From contig CAWIMC010000018.1 in the NCBI GenBank assembly GCA_963837005.1, positions 496,001-560,000 on the forward strand: 64,000 nucleotides of DNA, given 5' to 3'. The translations under genes were made by a program, and so were the position numbers. This document shows positions 36,361 to 44,505 of the stretch, piece by piece (the stretch's first letter is position 1; the number at the start of each line of letters is the position of its first letter). The notes under the pieces were generated by a model that did no database searches, was not told the DNA's origin, and saw only the letters and a program-made list of their open reading frames with translations. Origin of the DNA: CALDTK01 sp963837005. GTDB lineage: Bacteria; Bacteroidota; Bacteroidia; Chitinophagales; Saprospiraceae.

Positions 36361-36798
36361 CTACAGCTGTTTCCTGAACCGCAACACGGCCTCCTCGCCT
36401 TCGGACAAGACCAGCGTTCCGCCCTTCCCGCTCCCCGCGCGATCCACCCGCTGCATCGCCTCGCGAAACATCTTCTCGCCCGCGCCGCAGTACACGAGTG
36501 TGCTCGGGCCGGGCTCCCCGAAGCTCAGTTGGCTGCGGTCGAGCGTGTAGTCGGCCGAGTAGCCGTTGCAGCCGTCGGTGCCGCTAACGCGCGTGGTCGA
36601 GGCATCGAAACTTAGGGCTGGCTTCGTGGCGGGGAAGAGGTCTACGAAGGGCTCGGATGCCCCGGCGATGTACTCCAGTTGCCAGGTGCCACCCGTGAGT
36701 TCGGGGGGCGTAGTCGCGGCATCGGGTGAGCGTTTGGAACTGCCGCAGGCGGCGAACAGGAGAGGGAAGAGCAGGCTACATAAAGTGCGGTTTCGCAT
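36361..36798 (-). CDS. META-domain lipoprotein, copy A
   Basis: 145 residues; lipoprotein signal ending LLFAAC (Cys about 18) followed by one META/HslJ-like domain: LTGGTWQLEYIAG, FDASTTRVSGTDGCNGYSADYTLD and LVYCGAGEKMFREAMQRVD with two conserved Cys positions. Related proteins are heat-shock or resistance-associated outer-membrane lipoproteins of unclear function. It is divergent from arsR, sharing a short intergenic region with the arsR operator, so the two may be co-regulated. The copy at 55450 is similar throughout. Confidence 0.85.
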   Translation of the reverse strand: MRNRTLCSLLFPLLFAACGSSKRSPDAATTPPELTGGTWQLEYIAGASEPFVDLFPATKPALSFDASTTRVSGTDGCNGYSADYTLDRSQLSFGEPGPSTLVYCGAGEKMFREAMQRVDRAGSGKGGTLVLSEGEEAVLRFRKQL

Positions 36799-36892
36799 AA
36801 GGGGGCAAGTAGCCGCAAATATGGGAAGGCCAAGGACGATGGGTCGAGTTTTGACGAAAGTCACCCCACCAAGCTCGCTAAGCATCTTCGAC

Positions 36893-36909
36893 GTATGTTT
36901 GCGACATAC
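36893..36909. promoter_or_regulatory. Inverted-repeat operator overlapping -7 box before arsR, copy A
   Basis: GTATGTttgcgACATAC is a perfect 6-bp inverted repeat with a 5-base spacer; TATGTTTG inside it fits the TAnnTTTG -7 consensus. It lies 15 bases before the arsR ATG and is unchanged at 55982-55998 although flanking bases differ. A bound ArsR dimer would block the promoter (inference). Confidence 0.7.
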
Positions 36910-36924
36910 TTCACAGTTACGATT

Positions 36925-37266
36925 ATGGCTTTCGCCAAAACCTCCGCCTTCACCGACACCCAACGCAACCTCGCGCGCATTGCGAAAGGCCTCGCGCACC
37001 CGGCCCGCGTCGCCATCATCGAGCTGCTCGCCTCCAAGCGAACCTGCATCTCCGGCGATATCGCCGCCGAACTGCCGCTGTCGCGCACCACCGTCTCGCA
37101 ACACCTCCAGGAACTCAAGGCCCTCGGCCTCATCCGCGGCGAAATCGACGGCCTCACCGTCTGCTACTGCCTCGACGTGGAGGTTTTGGCGAAAGCCCAC
37201 CGTCACTTCCAAAGCTTCTTCGACGCCGCCACCTGCTGTGCCCCAACGCACCAAACCACCAAATAA
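36925..37266 (+). CDS. ArsR/SmtB-family transcriptional repressor, copy A
   Basis: 113-residue winged-helix repressor: ARIAKGLAHPARVAIIELLA, CISGDIAAELPLSRTTVSQHLQELKALGLIRGEIDG (HTH and wing), then a C-terminal tail TVCYCLDVEV ... AATCCA rich in cysteine, suiting soft metal or arsenite sensing. Start at ATG 36925, where the dispersed 16-mer coincides with codons 1-6 (MAFAKT); a second exact copy encodes VLAKA near the end. It leads a possible operon with DUF6428 and the GNAT gene, an arrangement typical of arsenic clusters, but no arsenate reductase or efflux gene is present. Confidence 0.9.
   Translation: MAFAKTSAFTDTQRNLARIAKGLAHPARVAIIELLASKRTCISGDIAAELPLSRTTVSQHLQELKALGLIRGEIDGLTVCYCLDVEVLAKAHRHFQSFFDAATCCAPTHQTTK
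36927..36942 (-). repeat. Dispersed 16-mer, exact (arsR A, start codon)
   Basis: Begins at the G of the ATG; read as M-A-F-A-K-T. Confidence 0.95.
37182..37197 (+). repeat. Dispersed 16-mer, exact (arsR A, C-terminus)
   Basis: Read as V-L-A-K-A; conserved at 56271. Confidence 0.95.
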
Positions 37267-37291
37267 CCCCCCAACCAAACAACCCCGTCCT

Positions 37292-37772
37292 ATGACCATC
37301 GCCGCCCTCAAAGCCACCCTCCCGACCCTCGACCGCGTCCGCTTCCGCCTCCCCGACGGCACCCACCTGCCCGACCACTTCCACGTCACCGAGGTCGGGC
37401 TCGTCACGAAGCACTTCATCGACTGCGGCGGCACCGAGCGCCGCGAGGCCGTGGCCAATTTCCAACTCTGGGAGGCCGGCGACTACGACCACCGTTTGGC
37501 GCCCGAGAAGTTCCTGCACATCGTCGAGCTCTCCGACCGCATCCTCGGCAGCGACGATCTTAACGATCGAGGTCGAGTACCAGCAAAGCACGATCGGCAA
37601 GTTCGGGCTGAGCTTTAGTGACGGGGAGTTCCAGCTTACGCCAAAACAGACCGCCTGTCTCGCGCAGGACGCCTGCGGGATTCCGGATGCCGCGCTGAAG
37701 GTGGCCAGGCCGATGTTCTCGCTCGCACAGGCTGGGTCGAATGCATGTACCCCCGGCGGCGGCTGCTGCTAA
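37292..37772 (+). pseudogene. DUF6428-like arsenic-cluster protein, copy A, frameshifted
   Basis: Aligns end to end with the intact copy at 56381-56860: DGTHLPDHFHVTEVGLVTKHFIDCGG, NFQLWEAGDYDHRLAPEKFLHI, then YQQSTIGKFGLSF and the Cys-rich end CTPGGGCC. One extra base near 37560-37566 (481 instead of 480 bases) shifts the frame after ILGSDDL. Either a recent mutation or a sequence error. The His/Cys content suggests metal or metalloid binding. Confidence 0.8.
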
Positions 37773-37781
37773 ACGTTCGCC

Positions 37782-38276
37782 ATGGTGCGCATCGATGAGC
37801 TCACAGCTGCCGACTGGCCGGCCGTCAAGACCATTTACGAACACGGCATCGCGACGCGGCTCGCCACCTTCGAGATTGCCGCTCCGACCTGGGAGGAGTG
37901 GGACCATAAGCATCTGCCGTTCGCGCGTTTGGTAGCGCGAGGCTCCGAACTCGACTCCGATGAAGCTGTCCTCGGTTGGGCTGCGCTCGCGCCAGTGTCC
38001 ACGCGCGAGGTCTACCGCGGCGTCGCCGAGGTGAGCGTCTACGTCGCCGCGCCCGCTCGGGGCCAGGGCGTCGGCACCGCGCTCCTGGGCGCCCTTGCCA
38101 ATGCCTCCGAGCACCACGGCATTTGGAGTCTCCAGGCGAGCGTCTTTCCCGAGAACGCCGCGAGCCTTCGGTTGCACGATCGTTGCGGCTTCAGGGTCGT
38201 CGGTCGCCGCGAGCGCATCGCGCGGCTGGATGGGGTGTGGCGAGACACGCTCTTGCTGGAGCGGCGCACGGGGTAG
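37782..38276 (+). CDS. GNAT N-acetyltransferase (ArsN1/phosphinothricin acetyltransferase-like), copy A
   Basis: 164-residue acetyltransferase. IDELTAADWPAVKTIYEHGIATRLATFE and EVSVYVAAPARGQGVGTALLGAL (acetyl-CoA P-loop RGQGVG) plus SLRLHDRCGFRVVGRRERIARLDGVWRDTLLLERR match the group that acetylates phosphinothricin, methionine sulfoximine or arsinothricin. Its place after arsR and DUF6428 makes an arsinothricin-type substrate attractive, but this is inference. It starts 9 bases after the DUF6428 stop. Copy B has lost the middle of this gene, so this is the only complete one in the window. Confidence 0.85.
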   Translation: MVRIDELTAADWPAVKTIYEHGIATRLATFEIAAPTWEEWDHKHLPFARLVARGSELDSDEAVLGWAALAPVSTREVYRGVAEVSVYVAAPARGQGVGTALLGALANASEHHGIWSLQASVFPENAASLRLHDRCGFRVVGRRERIARLDGVWRDTLLLERRTG

Positions 38277-38329
38277 GGGGCCGTGGGCGCTAGCTAGAAG
38301 TTCAGAGCTGGCGTGGGAGCTCTGGTCAC

Positions 38330-38935
38330 CTACGCCGCTGGCGGAGCTTCCCAAATATTGGAGAGGCGTTGGGCAAGGATCAGGAATTGGCGTTGGAGAA
38401 GCACGGAGTGCAGGTCGGAGCGAGTACGGGGTTTTACGCTGTTGCGCGTTAGCCACTCATCCAGCACGGTTACGACCTTCTCAGGTTGCTCGGCGCAAAC
38501 TTTAATTAGCGCAGCCTCTGCCGACATTACCACGATTCCAAAGGGGGCCAATGTGGCCTGCGGGAAGTCCTTCACGTTATTAGTCACGAGCGTATTAGCC
38601 TGCACAGCTATCGCATCTACTGCCACCGGGACATCATCAGGATCGGGTAAGCCCAGCAGCAGCGCTTCGGATTCCCAAGAACTATGTCTCACGCGTAGAC
38701 CGTTTCCTGCAAGTTCTACTTGCTGCGCGAACGTCCGCATCTGTTCGAATCGCCTAGCGCGCCGCTGTCGGGCGAACGTGTCGGGAGCCTGGGCCAGGAC
38801 GTGGCGCTCGGCTTCCGCCTCGACGTAGGTCGACCAAACGATCTGGCATGCCCTTCCTTGGTGGAGGGTAATAAATACATCGGTAAGGAAAACCGAGAAC
38901 AGGATGTTAGCATCTAAGAAGAGCTTCATATGCAC
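38330..38935 (-). CDS. PIN-domain toxin-like protein, copy A
   Basis: 201 residues: KLFLDANILFSVFL with the first catalytic Asp, a central conserved Glu in EAEAERHV, and DPDDVPVAVDAIAVQANTLVTNNVKDFP, the typical C-terminal acidic cluster of PIN ribonucleases. Starts 4 bases after the stop of the partner gene, giving antitoxin-first order. Probably a type II toxin cleaving RNA. Copy B (57057) differs at about 15 of 201 residues, and the key acidic residues are retained in both. Confidence 0.82.
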   Translation of the reverse strand: MHMKLFLDANILFSVFLTDVFITLHQGRACQIVWSTYVEAEAERHVLAQAPDTFARQRRARRFEQMRTFAQQVELAGNGLRVRHSSWESEALLLGLPDPDDVPVAVDAIAVQANTLVTNNVKDFPQATLAPFGIVVMSAEAALIKVCAEQPEKVVTVLDEWLTRNSVKPRTRSDLHSVLLQRQFLILAQRLSNIWEAPPAA

Positions 38936-38939
38936 ATGC

Positions 38940-39347
38940 TCATTCTAAGATCGACTGTCCTGCATACCCCGCGGTCCTCATTCTATCTAAGGCATTCTCC
39001 GCCGCCAGCCAATGCGCTACGGTCACAGATGTGATGCGCAAACCGCCATCATGTTTTACTGCTGTAAGTCGACGCATCGCCACCATCTCCACCACGTCCG
39101 CTTGCCCTACCCCCATCATCCTCGCCGCCTCCGCCACCGTGAGGTACGAAGGCTCAATTTCGAGCACGACGTCCTCCCCCCGCGCGAAGTGCTCGAGCAG
39201 CGAGCGGAAGGTCTCGACTAAGGGCGCGGGCAGATCGGCCACCGAGGCCGTCCCGTCCGCGAGCACTTGCCGCGCCCGCGCGAGGTCATCGACGCTGGGG
39301 CGATCTACGCGAAGGGTGGCGGCGGTGGTGAGTTCGGCGGGCTTCAT
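38940..39347 (-). CDS. HTH/excisionase-type antitoxin, copy A
   Basis: 135 residues: an N-terminal part (DDLARARQVLADGTASVADLPAPLVETFRSLLEHFARGED) followed by a helix-turn-helix of the excisionase type, YLTVAEAARMMGVGQADVVEMVAMRRLTAVK, and a C-terminal region that would bind the toxin. It sits directly upstream of the PIN gene, the usual order for an autoregulating antitoxin. A TACCTTTA box lies 6 bases before its ATG. Confidence 0.78.
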   Translation of the reverse strand: MKPAELTTAATLRVDRPSVDDLARARQVLADGTASVADLPAPLVETFRSLLEHFARGEDVVLEIEPSYLTVAEAARMMGVGQADVVEMVAMRRLTAVKHDGGLRITSVTVAHWLAAENALDRMRTAGYAGQSILE

Positions 39348-39461
39348 GAGCTAAAGGTAGGCGATAGCTGATCACCTTATGCCGCTCAACCAACGTCGAG
39401 GCCTGCGCTCAACTCAGGAACTGCCTCTCAGGACGCGGCCACCGGGTCCTGCTGCCCGCCG

Positions 39462-40154
39462 CTACTTCGCCACCTCAGGCAGCGCACTCAGGTCCACCAC
39501 GTAGCGCCGCGGCTTTGCCCGGTCGTAATACACCGCAATCTCGTCGCCGGGCTTCACGAACTCAATCGGGTCGTACCAAATGGCATCGCTGCTGAAGACC
39601 CGCATCACCTTCGCGCCCTCATCGTGCCACTGCGCCCGGATGCGGTAGGGACTCCGGCCGTTGACCACCAAGCTCGTGTCATAGTCGACCTCGGTGACGT
39701 CGGCCATCACGCGGCGCCCGTTTTGACGTAAGTCTTTTGAGGTGCGCTTCCGCAAAACCGGTTGTACCAGCATGCTCCCACCTACGCCCGCGAAGACTAA
39801 ACCAAAGCCAGCGAACACCCAACCGATAAAACCCGGCCCTTCGTCAATCGAGGCGCGTCCGGGCTGATCGGGATGATGGCGCATATCGATGACCTCGCCG
39901 ATGTCGTAGGGTTGCCAGGAGGTCTGGCCTGAGGGCACATGGACGAGTGAATCCGGACTGCCGGGTGGGCGGTACTTGACGATCGGTGCGTACATCGTAT
40001 TGCCCTCGTCACTGCGACCCCGCCGGTAGTCCACCACGATGCCCTTCGTCTCAGCCGAGTGCCCGCCGAACCACCGCGCGCCGTAAGACACGAGCAGTCC
40101 TATGCCCGCGAACAGCAAGCCGAAGCACAGGAATCCGATGCCGAGGGTGCGCAC
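39462..40154 (-). CDS. DUF3592-type membrane protein, copy A
   Basis: 230 residues with two membrane helices (IGFLCFGLLFAGIGLLVSYG and FIGWVFAGFGLVFAGVGGSM) flanking an exported DUF3592-like beta domain (IVVDYRRGRSDEGNTMYAPIVKYRPPGSP ... IGEVIDMRHHPDQPGRASID), and a second similar cytoplasmic domain (RRVMADVTEVDYDTSLVVNGRSPYRIRAQWHD ... GDEIAVYYDRAKPRRYVVDL). Start is a GTG at 40152-40154. Function unknown. Copy B retains only the C-terminal two thirds. Confidence 0.75.
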   Translation of the reverse strand: MRTLGIGFLCFGLLFAGIGLLVSYGARWFGGHSAETKGIVVDYRRGRSDEGNTMYAPIVKYRPPGSPDSLVHVPSGQTSWQPYDIGEVIDMRHHPDQPGRASIDEGPGFIGWVFAGFGLVFAGVGGSMLVQPVLRKRTSKDLRQNGRRVMADVTEVDYDTSLVVNGRSPYRIRAQWHDEGAKVMRVFSSDAIWYDPIEFVKPGDEIAVYYDRAKPRRYVVDLSALPEVAK

Positions 40155-40205
40155 GGGCGGGAAGGTATTGCGCGTGCGGTGCTGTGCGAGGCTCGCGCCG
40201 AAAGC

Positions 40206-43200
40206 CTAGAAGCTGTACCGCAGCCCCACCCGCGCCTGCCACCGACTCTCGAGACTCGGATTAGCCGTGAACGTATTGCGGATGTTCGCGTCGAAACTGT
40301 AGACCGGCACCAGGTCCTCGCCGACGCGCACGCCGACGGGCTGCGTCGTGGTCGGCAGCTCGCGCACGCCCCAGTTGGAGTTGAGCAGGTTGCCGAAGTT
40401 GAGCACGTCGAGCGTGAACTGCACCGACTGCTCCCCGAAGCGGAAGTCCTGCGCCACGCGCACGTCCCACTGGCTCACCCAGGGCGCGAGCACGGCGTAG
40501 CGCTCGGCGTAGGCCCCGCGGTTGTCGCTCAGGTAGTCGTCCTGGTGGATGAACGCCCGGAAGGCCTCGCGCTCGGCCGACGAGGTCCACTGCTGGGCGT
40601 CGAGCTGGGCGTCGTTCGGGATGAAGAGCAGGTCGTTGAGGGGGGAGCCGTCGTTGTTGATGTCGCCCTGGTACGTGTACGAGAAGCGGAAGTCGCTCGT
40701 GAAGTCGTCCTGCGTCGTGCCGGCCTGCGCGTAGCTGAAGAAGGTGCTCACGGTCGTGGCGTGGCGGTTGTTGGTGCCGTACTCCCACATCTTGATCCCC
40801 GACGCGATGAAGCGGTGGCGGTTGCCGTACAGCGAGGGGGCTGCCGTCGGCACGTTCGAGTTGAGGATGTTGGCCGGGTTGCGCGTCCACGCATCCGACG
40901 AGATCTCGGCCTCGATCGAGCTCGCGTCCTGGGCGTCGAGGAAGTTGTAGGCCACCATGGCGTTGAGGCCGTTGCCCCAGGTCTTCTTCACCTGCACACT
41001 CGCGTTGAAGGTGTAGCCAATGTCGGTGTTGGTGAACTCGTAGGCCTCGAGCGTGAAATTCGGGAAGCGGTCCGCACCGTCTAAATAATATGGGCGTGAG
41101 CCAGCCCCACCCTGGAGCTGTCCCGAGGGAGCGCCGTTACTGATCTTCTGCACGTAGGGCGCCTGGAGGTCCTTGGTGTAGATTAGGTCGCTGCTCACGG
41201 TCCACCCGCCGTCGAGTTGCTTGTCGAACCCGAGGTTCGAGCGCCACACCTGCGGGAACTTAAAGTCGCGCGAGGTCTGGTTGTAGAAAAACGCATTCGG
41301 GTTAGCCACCTGGTTCCCGATCCACACGAAGGGCAGACGGCCGGTGAACAGTCCGGTGCCGCCGCGGAGCTGCGTCTTCGCGTCGCCGGTGACGTCGTAG
41401 TTGAAGCCAAGGCGCGGGCTAAACAGCGGTGTGCGCTTGGGGAGCTCGAAGTAGTCGCGCGGGCTCTGCGTGCCGTCCTCGTTATACCACGGGATGGTCG
41501 CGTCGACGAACACCCCGCGGCCGGCGCTCTCGCGGAGCTTTTCCTCCGTGTCGAAGTACAGCGGCGCATCCACCCGCAGGCCCACCGTGAGCCGGAAATC
41601 CTCCGTGATCGCCCACTCGTCCTGGAGGTAGACCCCGAGCTGCCCGACGTTGGTCTCCGCGAGGGCGAAGCCCGTGCCCTCGAAACCTTCCCCCGGTCCG
41701 CTCAGAGCGTCACTCGTGCCCTGCGAGGCCTGGAAGTAAGCCCGCAGCGTGTCGTTCGGGATGTCCAGGAAGCCCTGCACACTCCCGGTATTGATGCTCG
41801 CGGGCGTCCCGAAGGTCCCGCCGAAGGTCCCGAGGTTAAAGGAGTTGTCGAACCCGAAGCGCTCAAAGTTGAAACCCGCCGTTAAGGTGTGGTCCCCGGC
41901 GTAATAGTTGAAGTTGTCCGTGATCTGAAGGACGTCCTGGTTGAGGCGGTTGCTGATCGAAAACGGCTCGTGTCCGAGGACGATGTAGTTGAGGCCGTTC
42001 TCCTGGATGATAAGGCTCGGCGCCGGTGCCGAACGCGGGTCGCGCGAGTCCCGGAACGACGAGAGCCCGACCTGGAGCTTGTTGGAGGCCTTCGTCCCGA
42101 TGATGCTGCGCAGTTCGACGATCCCCGAGTGGAGCACGTTGTTGATGCGGTAGCCGGAGTTGGAGAACTGCAGCGTCGTGGCGTCCGGGCCGCGGGTCGC
42201 GATGGCGTTCGGGTGGGCGTTCTTGTCCTGGAAGGCGTCGAGGAAGTTGTAGGTCGCCGTCAGGGTATTCCCGCCGCCCAGATTAAAGTCGAGCTTCGCG
42301 ATGCCCTTGACGGAGTTGCGGTCGAACAGGAAGCCTTCGTAAGGCCCGGGCTCGTAGCCGATCGCGCGCAGCTTCGCCCCGACCGCATCCAGGTCGGCCG
42401 CCGTCACGCGACTTACGTTGCCACCCGTGAGGCCCGGGCGCGCCGCCACGAAATTGCTCCCGAGGTCCTCGCGCTGGTCGACCTCCGCATTCACGAAGAA
42501 GAACACCTTATTCTTCACGAGCGGTCCGCCGAGCGAGAAGCCGGCCTGCGTCTGCGTGAGGTCCGGCACGAAGATGTCGTCCCCGTTGACCTTCCCGCCG
42601 GTGAGGTCCTGGTTGCGGAAGAACCCGAAGGCCGTCCCGTGGAAATCGTTGGTGCCCGACTTCGTCACCGCATTGACGGCCGCGCCCGTGAACCCGGCCT
42701 GCGTCACGTCGTACGGGCTGATGTTGACCGTGATCTGCTCGATGGCGTCCAGGGAGATCGGCTGCGCGCCCGACTGCCCGCCCGGCGTCGCCGCGTCCAG
42801 CCCGAAGGGATTCGAGAAGATCGACCCGTCCACCGAGAAGCTATTGAACTGGTCGTTGCGCCCCCCGAAGGAGTTGCCGTCGGACTGGGGCGTGAGGCGC
42901 GTGAAGTCCTGCGCCGAGCGACTGATGGTGGGGAGTTGCCGGAGTTGCGCCTGCGAGATCGACGTCGACGCTCCCGTGCGGTCGCTCCCGATCACGGAGT
43001 TGCGGTCGGCCACCACCTCGACGCCCCCGAGGGTAACGCCGGCGGGGCTCACGCTGAAGTCGACCGGCTTGCGCTCGCCGAGCTGGAGCGTGATGTCTTC
43101 CTGGACGCTCTCCCCGTAGCCGACGTACGACACCACGACGCGGTAGGGGCCGCCGACGCGCAGGTACGGCAGCAGGTAGCGGCCGTTTTCGTCGGTGACG

Positions 43201-43394
43201 GTCCCGTACTCCGTCCCCGAGGGCACGTGCGTCGCGACGACGGTGGCGCCGATGAGCGGCTCGTCGCTGCCGGCCTCCGCGACCGTCCCGCCCATGGCGG
43301 CCGTCGTGATCTGCGCGAAGCCCGCGCCTAGACAGGCGACGCTCAACAGCAGGGCGAGGGAGAGTCGGCGGGAGAAGCGGTAGAGAGTGGCCAT
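40206..43394 (-). CDS. Oar-like TonB-dependent receptor with N-terminal carboxypeptidase-regulatory-like domain
   Basis: 1062 residues: signal peptide SLALLLSVACLGAGFAQ, a CarboxypepD_reg-like beta-sandwich (GGTVAEAGSDEPLIGATVVATHVPSGTEYGTVTDENGRY), the plug domain (QPISLDAIEQITVNISPYDVTQAGFTGAAVNAVTKSGTN) and a long barrel ending RVGLRYSF. The resemblance is to Oar-type receptors rather than SusC; no SusD partner follows. The ligand may be a peptide, protein or large molecule. ATG 43394 precedes the signal peptide. The gene is divergent from the SDR gene and was entirely deleted from copy B. Confidence 0.9.
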   Translation of the reverse strand: MATLYRFSRRLSLALLLSVACLGAGFAQITTAAMGGTVAEAGSDEPLIGATVVATHVPSGTEYGTVTDENGRYLLPYLRVGGPYRVVVSYVGYGESVQEDITLQLGERKPVDFSVSPAGVTLGGVEVVADRNSVIGSDRTGASTSISQAQLRQLPTISRSAQDFTRLTPQSDGNSFGGRNDQFNSFSVDGSIFSNPFGLDAATPGGQSGAQPISLDAIEQITVNISPYDVTQAGFTGAAVNAVTKSGTNDFHGTAFGFFRNQDLTGGKVNGDDIFVPDLTQTQAGFSLGGPLVKNKVFFFVNAEVDQREDLGSNFVAARPGLTGGNVSRVTAADLDAVGAKLRAIGYEPGPYEGFLFDRNSVKGIAKLDFNLGGGNTLTATYNFLDAFQDKNAHPNAIATRGPDATTLQFSNSGYRINNVLHSGIVELRSIIGTKASNKLQVGLSSFRDSRDPRSAPAPSLIIQENGLNYIVLGHEPFSISNRLNQDVLQITDNFNYYAGDHTLTAGFNFERFGFDNSFNLGTFGGTFGTPASINTGSVQGFLDIPNDTLRAYFQASQGTSDALSGPGEGFEGTGFALAETNVGQLGVYLQDEWAITEDFRLTVGLRVDAPLYFDTEEKLRESAGRGVFVDATIPWYNEDGTQSPRDYFELPKRTPLFSPRLGFNYDVTGDAKTQLRGGTGLFTGRLPFVWIGNQVANPNAFFYNQTSRDFKFPQVWRSNLGFDKQLDGGWTVSSDLIYTKDLQAPYVQKISNGAPSGQLQGGAGSRPYYLDGADRFPNFTLEAYEFTNTDIGYTFNASVQVKKTWGNGLNAMVAYNFLDAQDASSIEAEISSDAWTRNPANILNSNVPTAAPSLYGNRHRFIASGIKMWEYGTNNRHATTVSTFFSYAQAGTTQDDFTSDFRFSYTYQGDINNDGSPLNDLLFIPNDAQLDAQQWTSSAEREAFRAFIHQDDYLSDNRGAYAERYAVLAPWVSQWDVRVAQDFRFGEQSVQFTLDVLNFGNLLNSNWGVRELPTTTQPVGVRVGEDLVPVYSFDANIRNTFTANPSLESRWQARVGLRYSF

Positions 43395-43511
43395 GTTTCG
43401 GGGGTGTTTAGCTTCCGCAAAACTATCGTTGCCATTCGCCCCGCCGGCCGTTGCTATGTTAATTCTGAGAGGCTTCATTCCACCGCCGCGAGCCCGAGGT
43501 GTGGGGAACTG

Positions 43512-43571
43512 TGTTTTGGCGAAAGCCTCTAAAGCTTTATGTAGATTTCGAACAAGGCTTTCGCCAAAACC
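43512..43571. promoter_or_regulatory. Inverted pair of dispersed 16-mers in a divergent promoter region
   Basis: 43512-43527 is one base from consensus and 43556-43571 is an exact inverted copy, so the two form a 15-bp perfect stem with a loop of about 30 bases. It lies between the TonB receptor start and the SDR start and could fold as a hairpin or bind a dimeric protein twice. Confidence 0.75.
43556..43571 (-). repeat. Dispersed 16-mer, exact (intergenic)
   Basis: Only exact copy outside a gene; paired with an inverted near-copy at 43512. Confidence 0.95.
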
Positions 43572-43610
43572 ATTTCTCCCAGTCCTAATCCACCTATCCT
43601 TTCTGCGACC

Positions 43611-44480
43611 ATGGCCAAGAAAATGCCCACCCCCGCCGACATCCCCGCCCAGCACCAGGACCACCACCCCGGCAACGAGTTCGAGATGGACCCGGCGCCC
43701 GTCTACATCCGCGACTACTACAAAGGCGCCGACAAGCTCAAGGGCAAGGTGGCCCTCATCACCGGCGGCGACTCCGGGATCGGCCGCAGCGTCGCCGTGC
43801 ACTTCGCCCGCGAAGGGGCCGACGTGTGCATTTGCTACTACCACGCCGACCGCGACGCCGAGAAGACCAAGTCCCTCGTCGAGGCCGAGGGCGCCAAGTG
43901 TCACCTCGTCAAGGGCGACCAGCGCGACCAAAGGTTTTGCGAAAGCGCCGTCAAAGAGTGCGTCGACACGCTCGGCGGCCTCAACGTGCTCGTCAACAAC
44001 GCCGCCGAACAGCACATGTACGAGAGCCTCACCGACATTCCCGACGGTATGTTCGAGCGACACTTCGAGACCAATATCTACGGCTACTATTACTTCACGA
44101 AGGCGGCATTAGAATTCCTGAAGGAGGGCGATTCCATCGTCAACACTTGCTCCGTCGTTGCCTTCCGGGGCTCGCCCAACATGGTGCCGTACTCCTCGAC
44201 GAAGGGAGCCATCGTGGCCTTCACCCGCGCGCTGTCCGGCAATCTCGCCGAGAAGAAGATCCGCGTCAACTCCGTGGCGCCAGGCCCAATCTGGACGCCT
44301 TTCATTCCGTCGAGCTTCCCGGCTGAGAAGGTGGACGATTTCGGGAAGAAGGTTCCGATGGGCAGGCCCGGCCAGCCGGCGGAGGTAGCGCCGGCCTACG
44401 TCTTTCTCGCGAGCGAGGACGGGAGCTACGTGACGGGACAGACGATCCACGTCAATGGTGGCGATGTGGTGGGGGGCTAG
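43611..44480 (+). CDS. SDR-family oxidoreductase (YghA/Gsp39-like), copy A
   Basis: 289-residue NAD(P)-dependent dehydrogenase of the classical SDR group with the extra N-terminal ~50 residues seen in YghA/general-stress-protein-39-like enzymes. ALITGGDSGIGRSVAVHFA is the cofactor loop, NVLVNNAAEQ the NNAG-type motif, TCSVVAF gives the catalytic Ser, and PYSSTKGAIVAFTRAL the Tyr/Lys pair. The end QTIHVNGGDVVGG is typical. Substrate not determinable. Only the last ~55 codons survive in copy B. Confidence 0.92.
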   Translation: MAKKMPTPADIPAQHQDHHPGNEFEMDPAPVYIRDYYKGADKLKGKVALITGGDSGIGRSVAVHFAREGADVCICYYHADRDAEKTKSLVEAEGAKCHLVKGDQRDQRFCESAVKECVDTLGGLNVLVNNAAEQHMYESLTDIPDGMFERHFETNIYGYYYFTKAALEFLKEGDSIVNTCSVVAFRGSPNMVPYSSTKGAIVAFTRALSGNLAEKKIRVNSVAPGPIWTPFIPSSFPAEKVDDFGKKVPMGRPGQPAEVAPAYVFLASEDGSYVTGQTIHVNGGDVVGG

Positions 44481-44505
44481 ATGCCTGGGTCCCTCAGGCT
44501 CTCTG

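Noticed and set aside
41889..43331. Long plus-strand open frame (480 codons) inside the TonB receptor gene
   Set aside because: Antisense to conserved receptor domains and compositionally biased (Val/Arg/Glu), with no recognisable fold.
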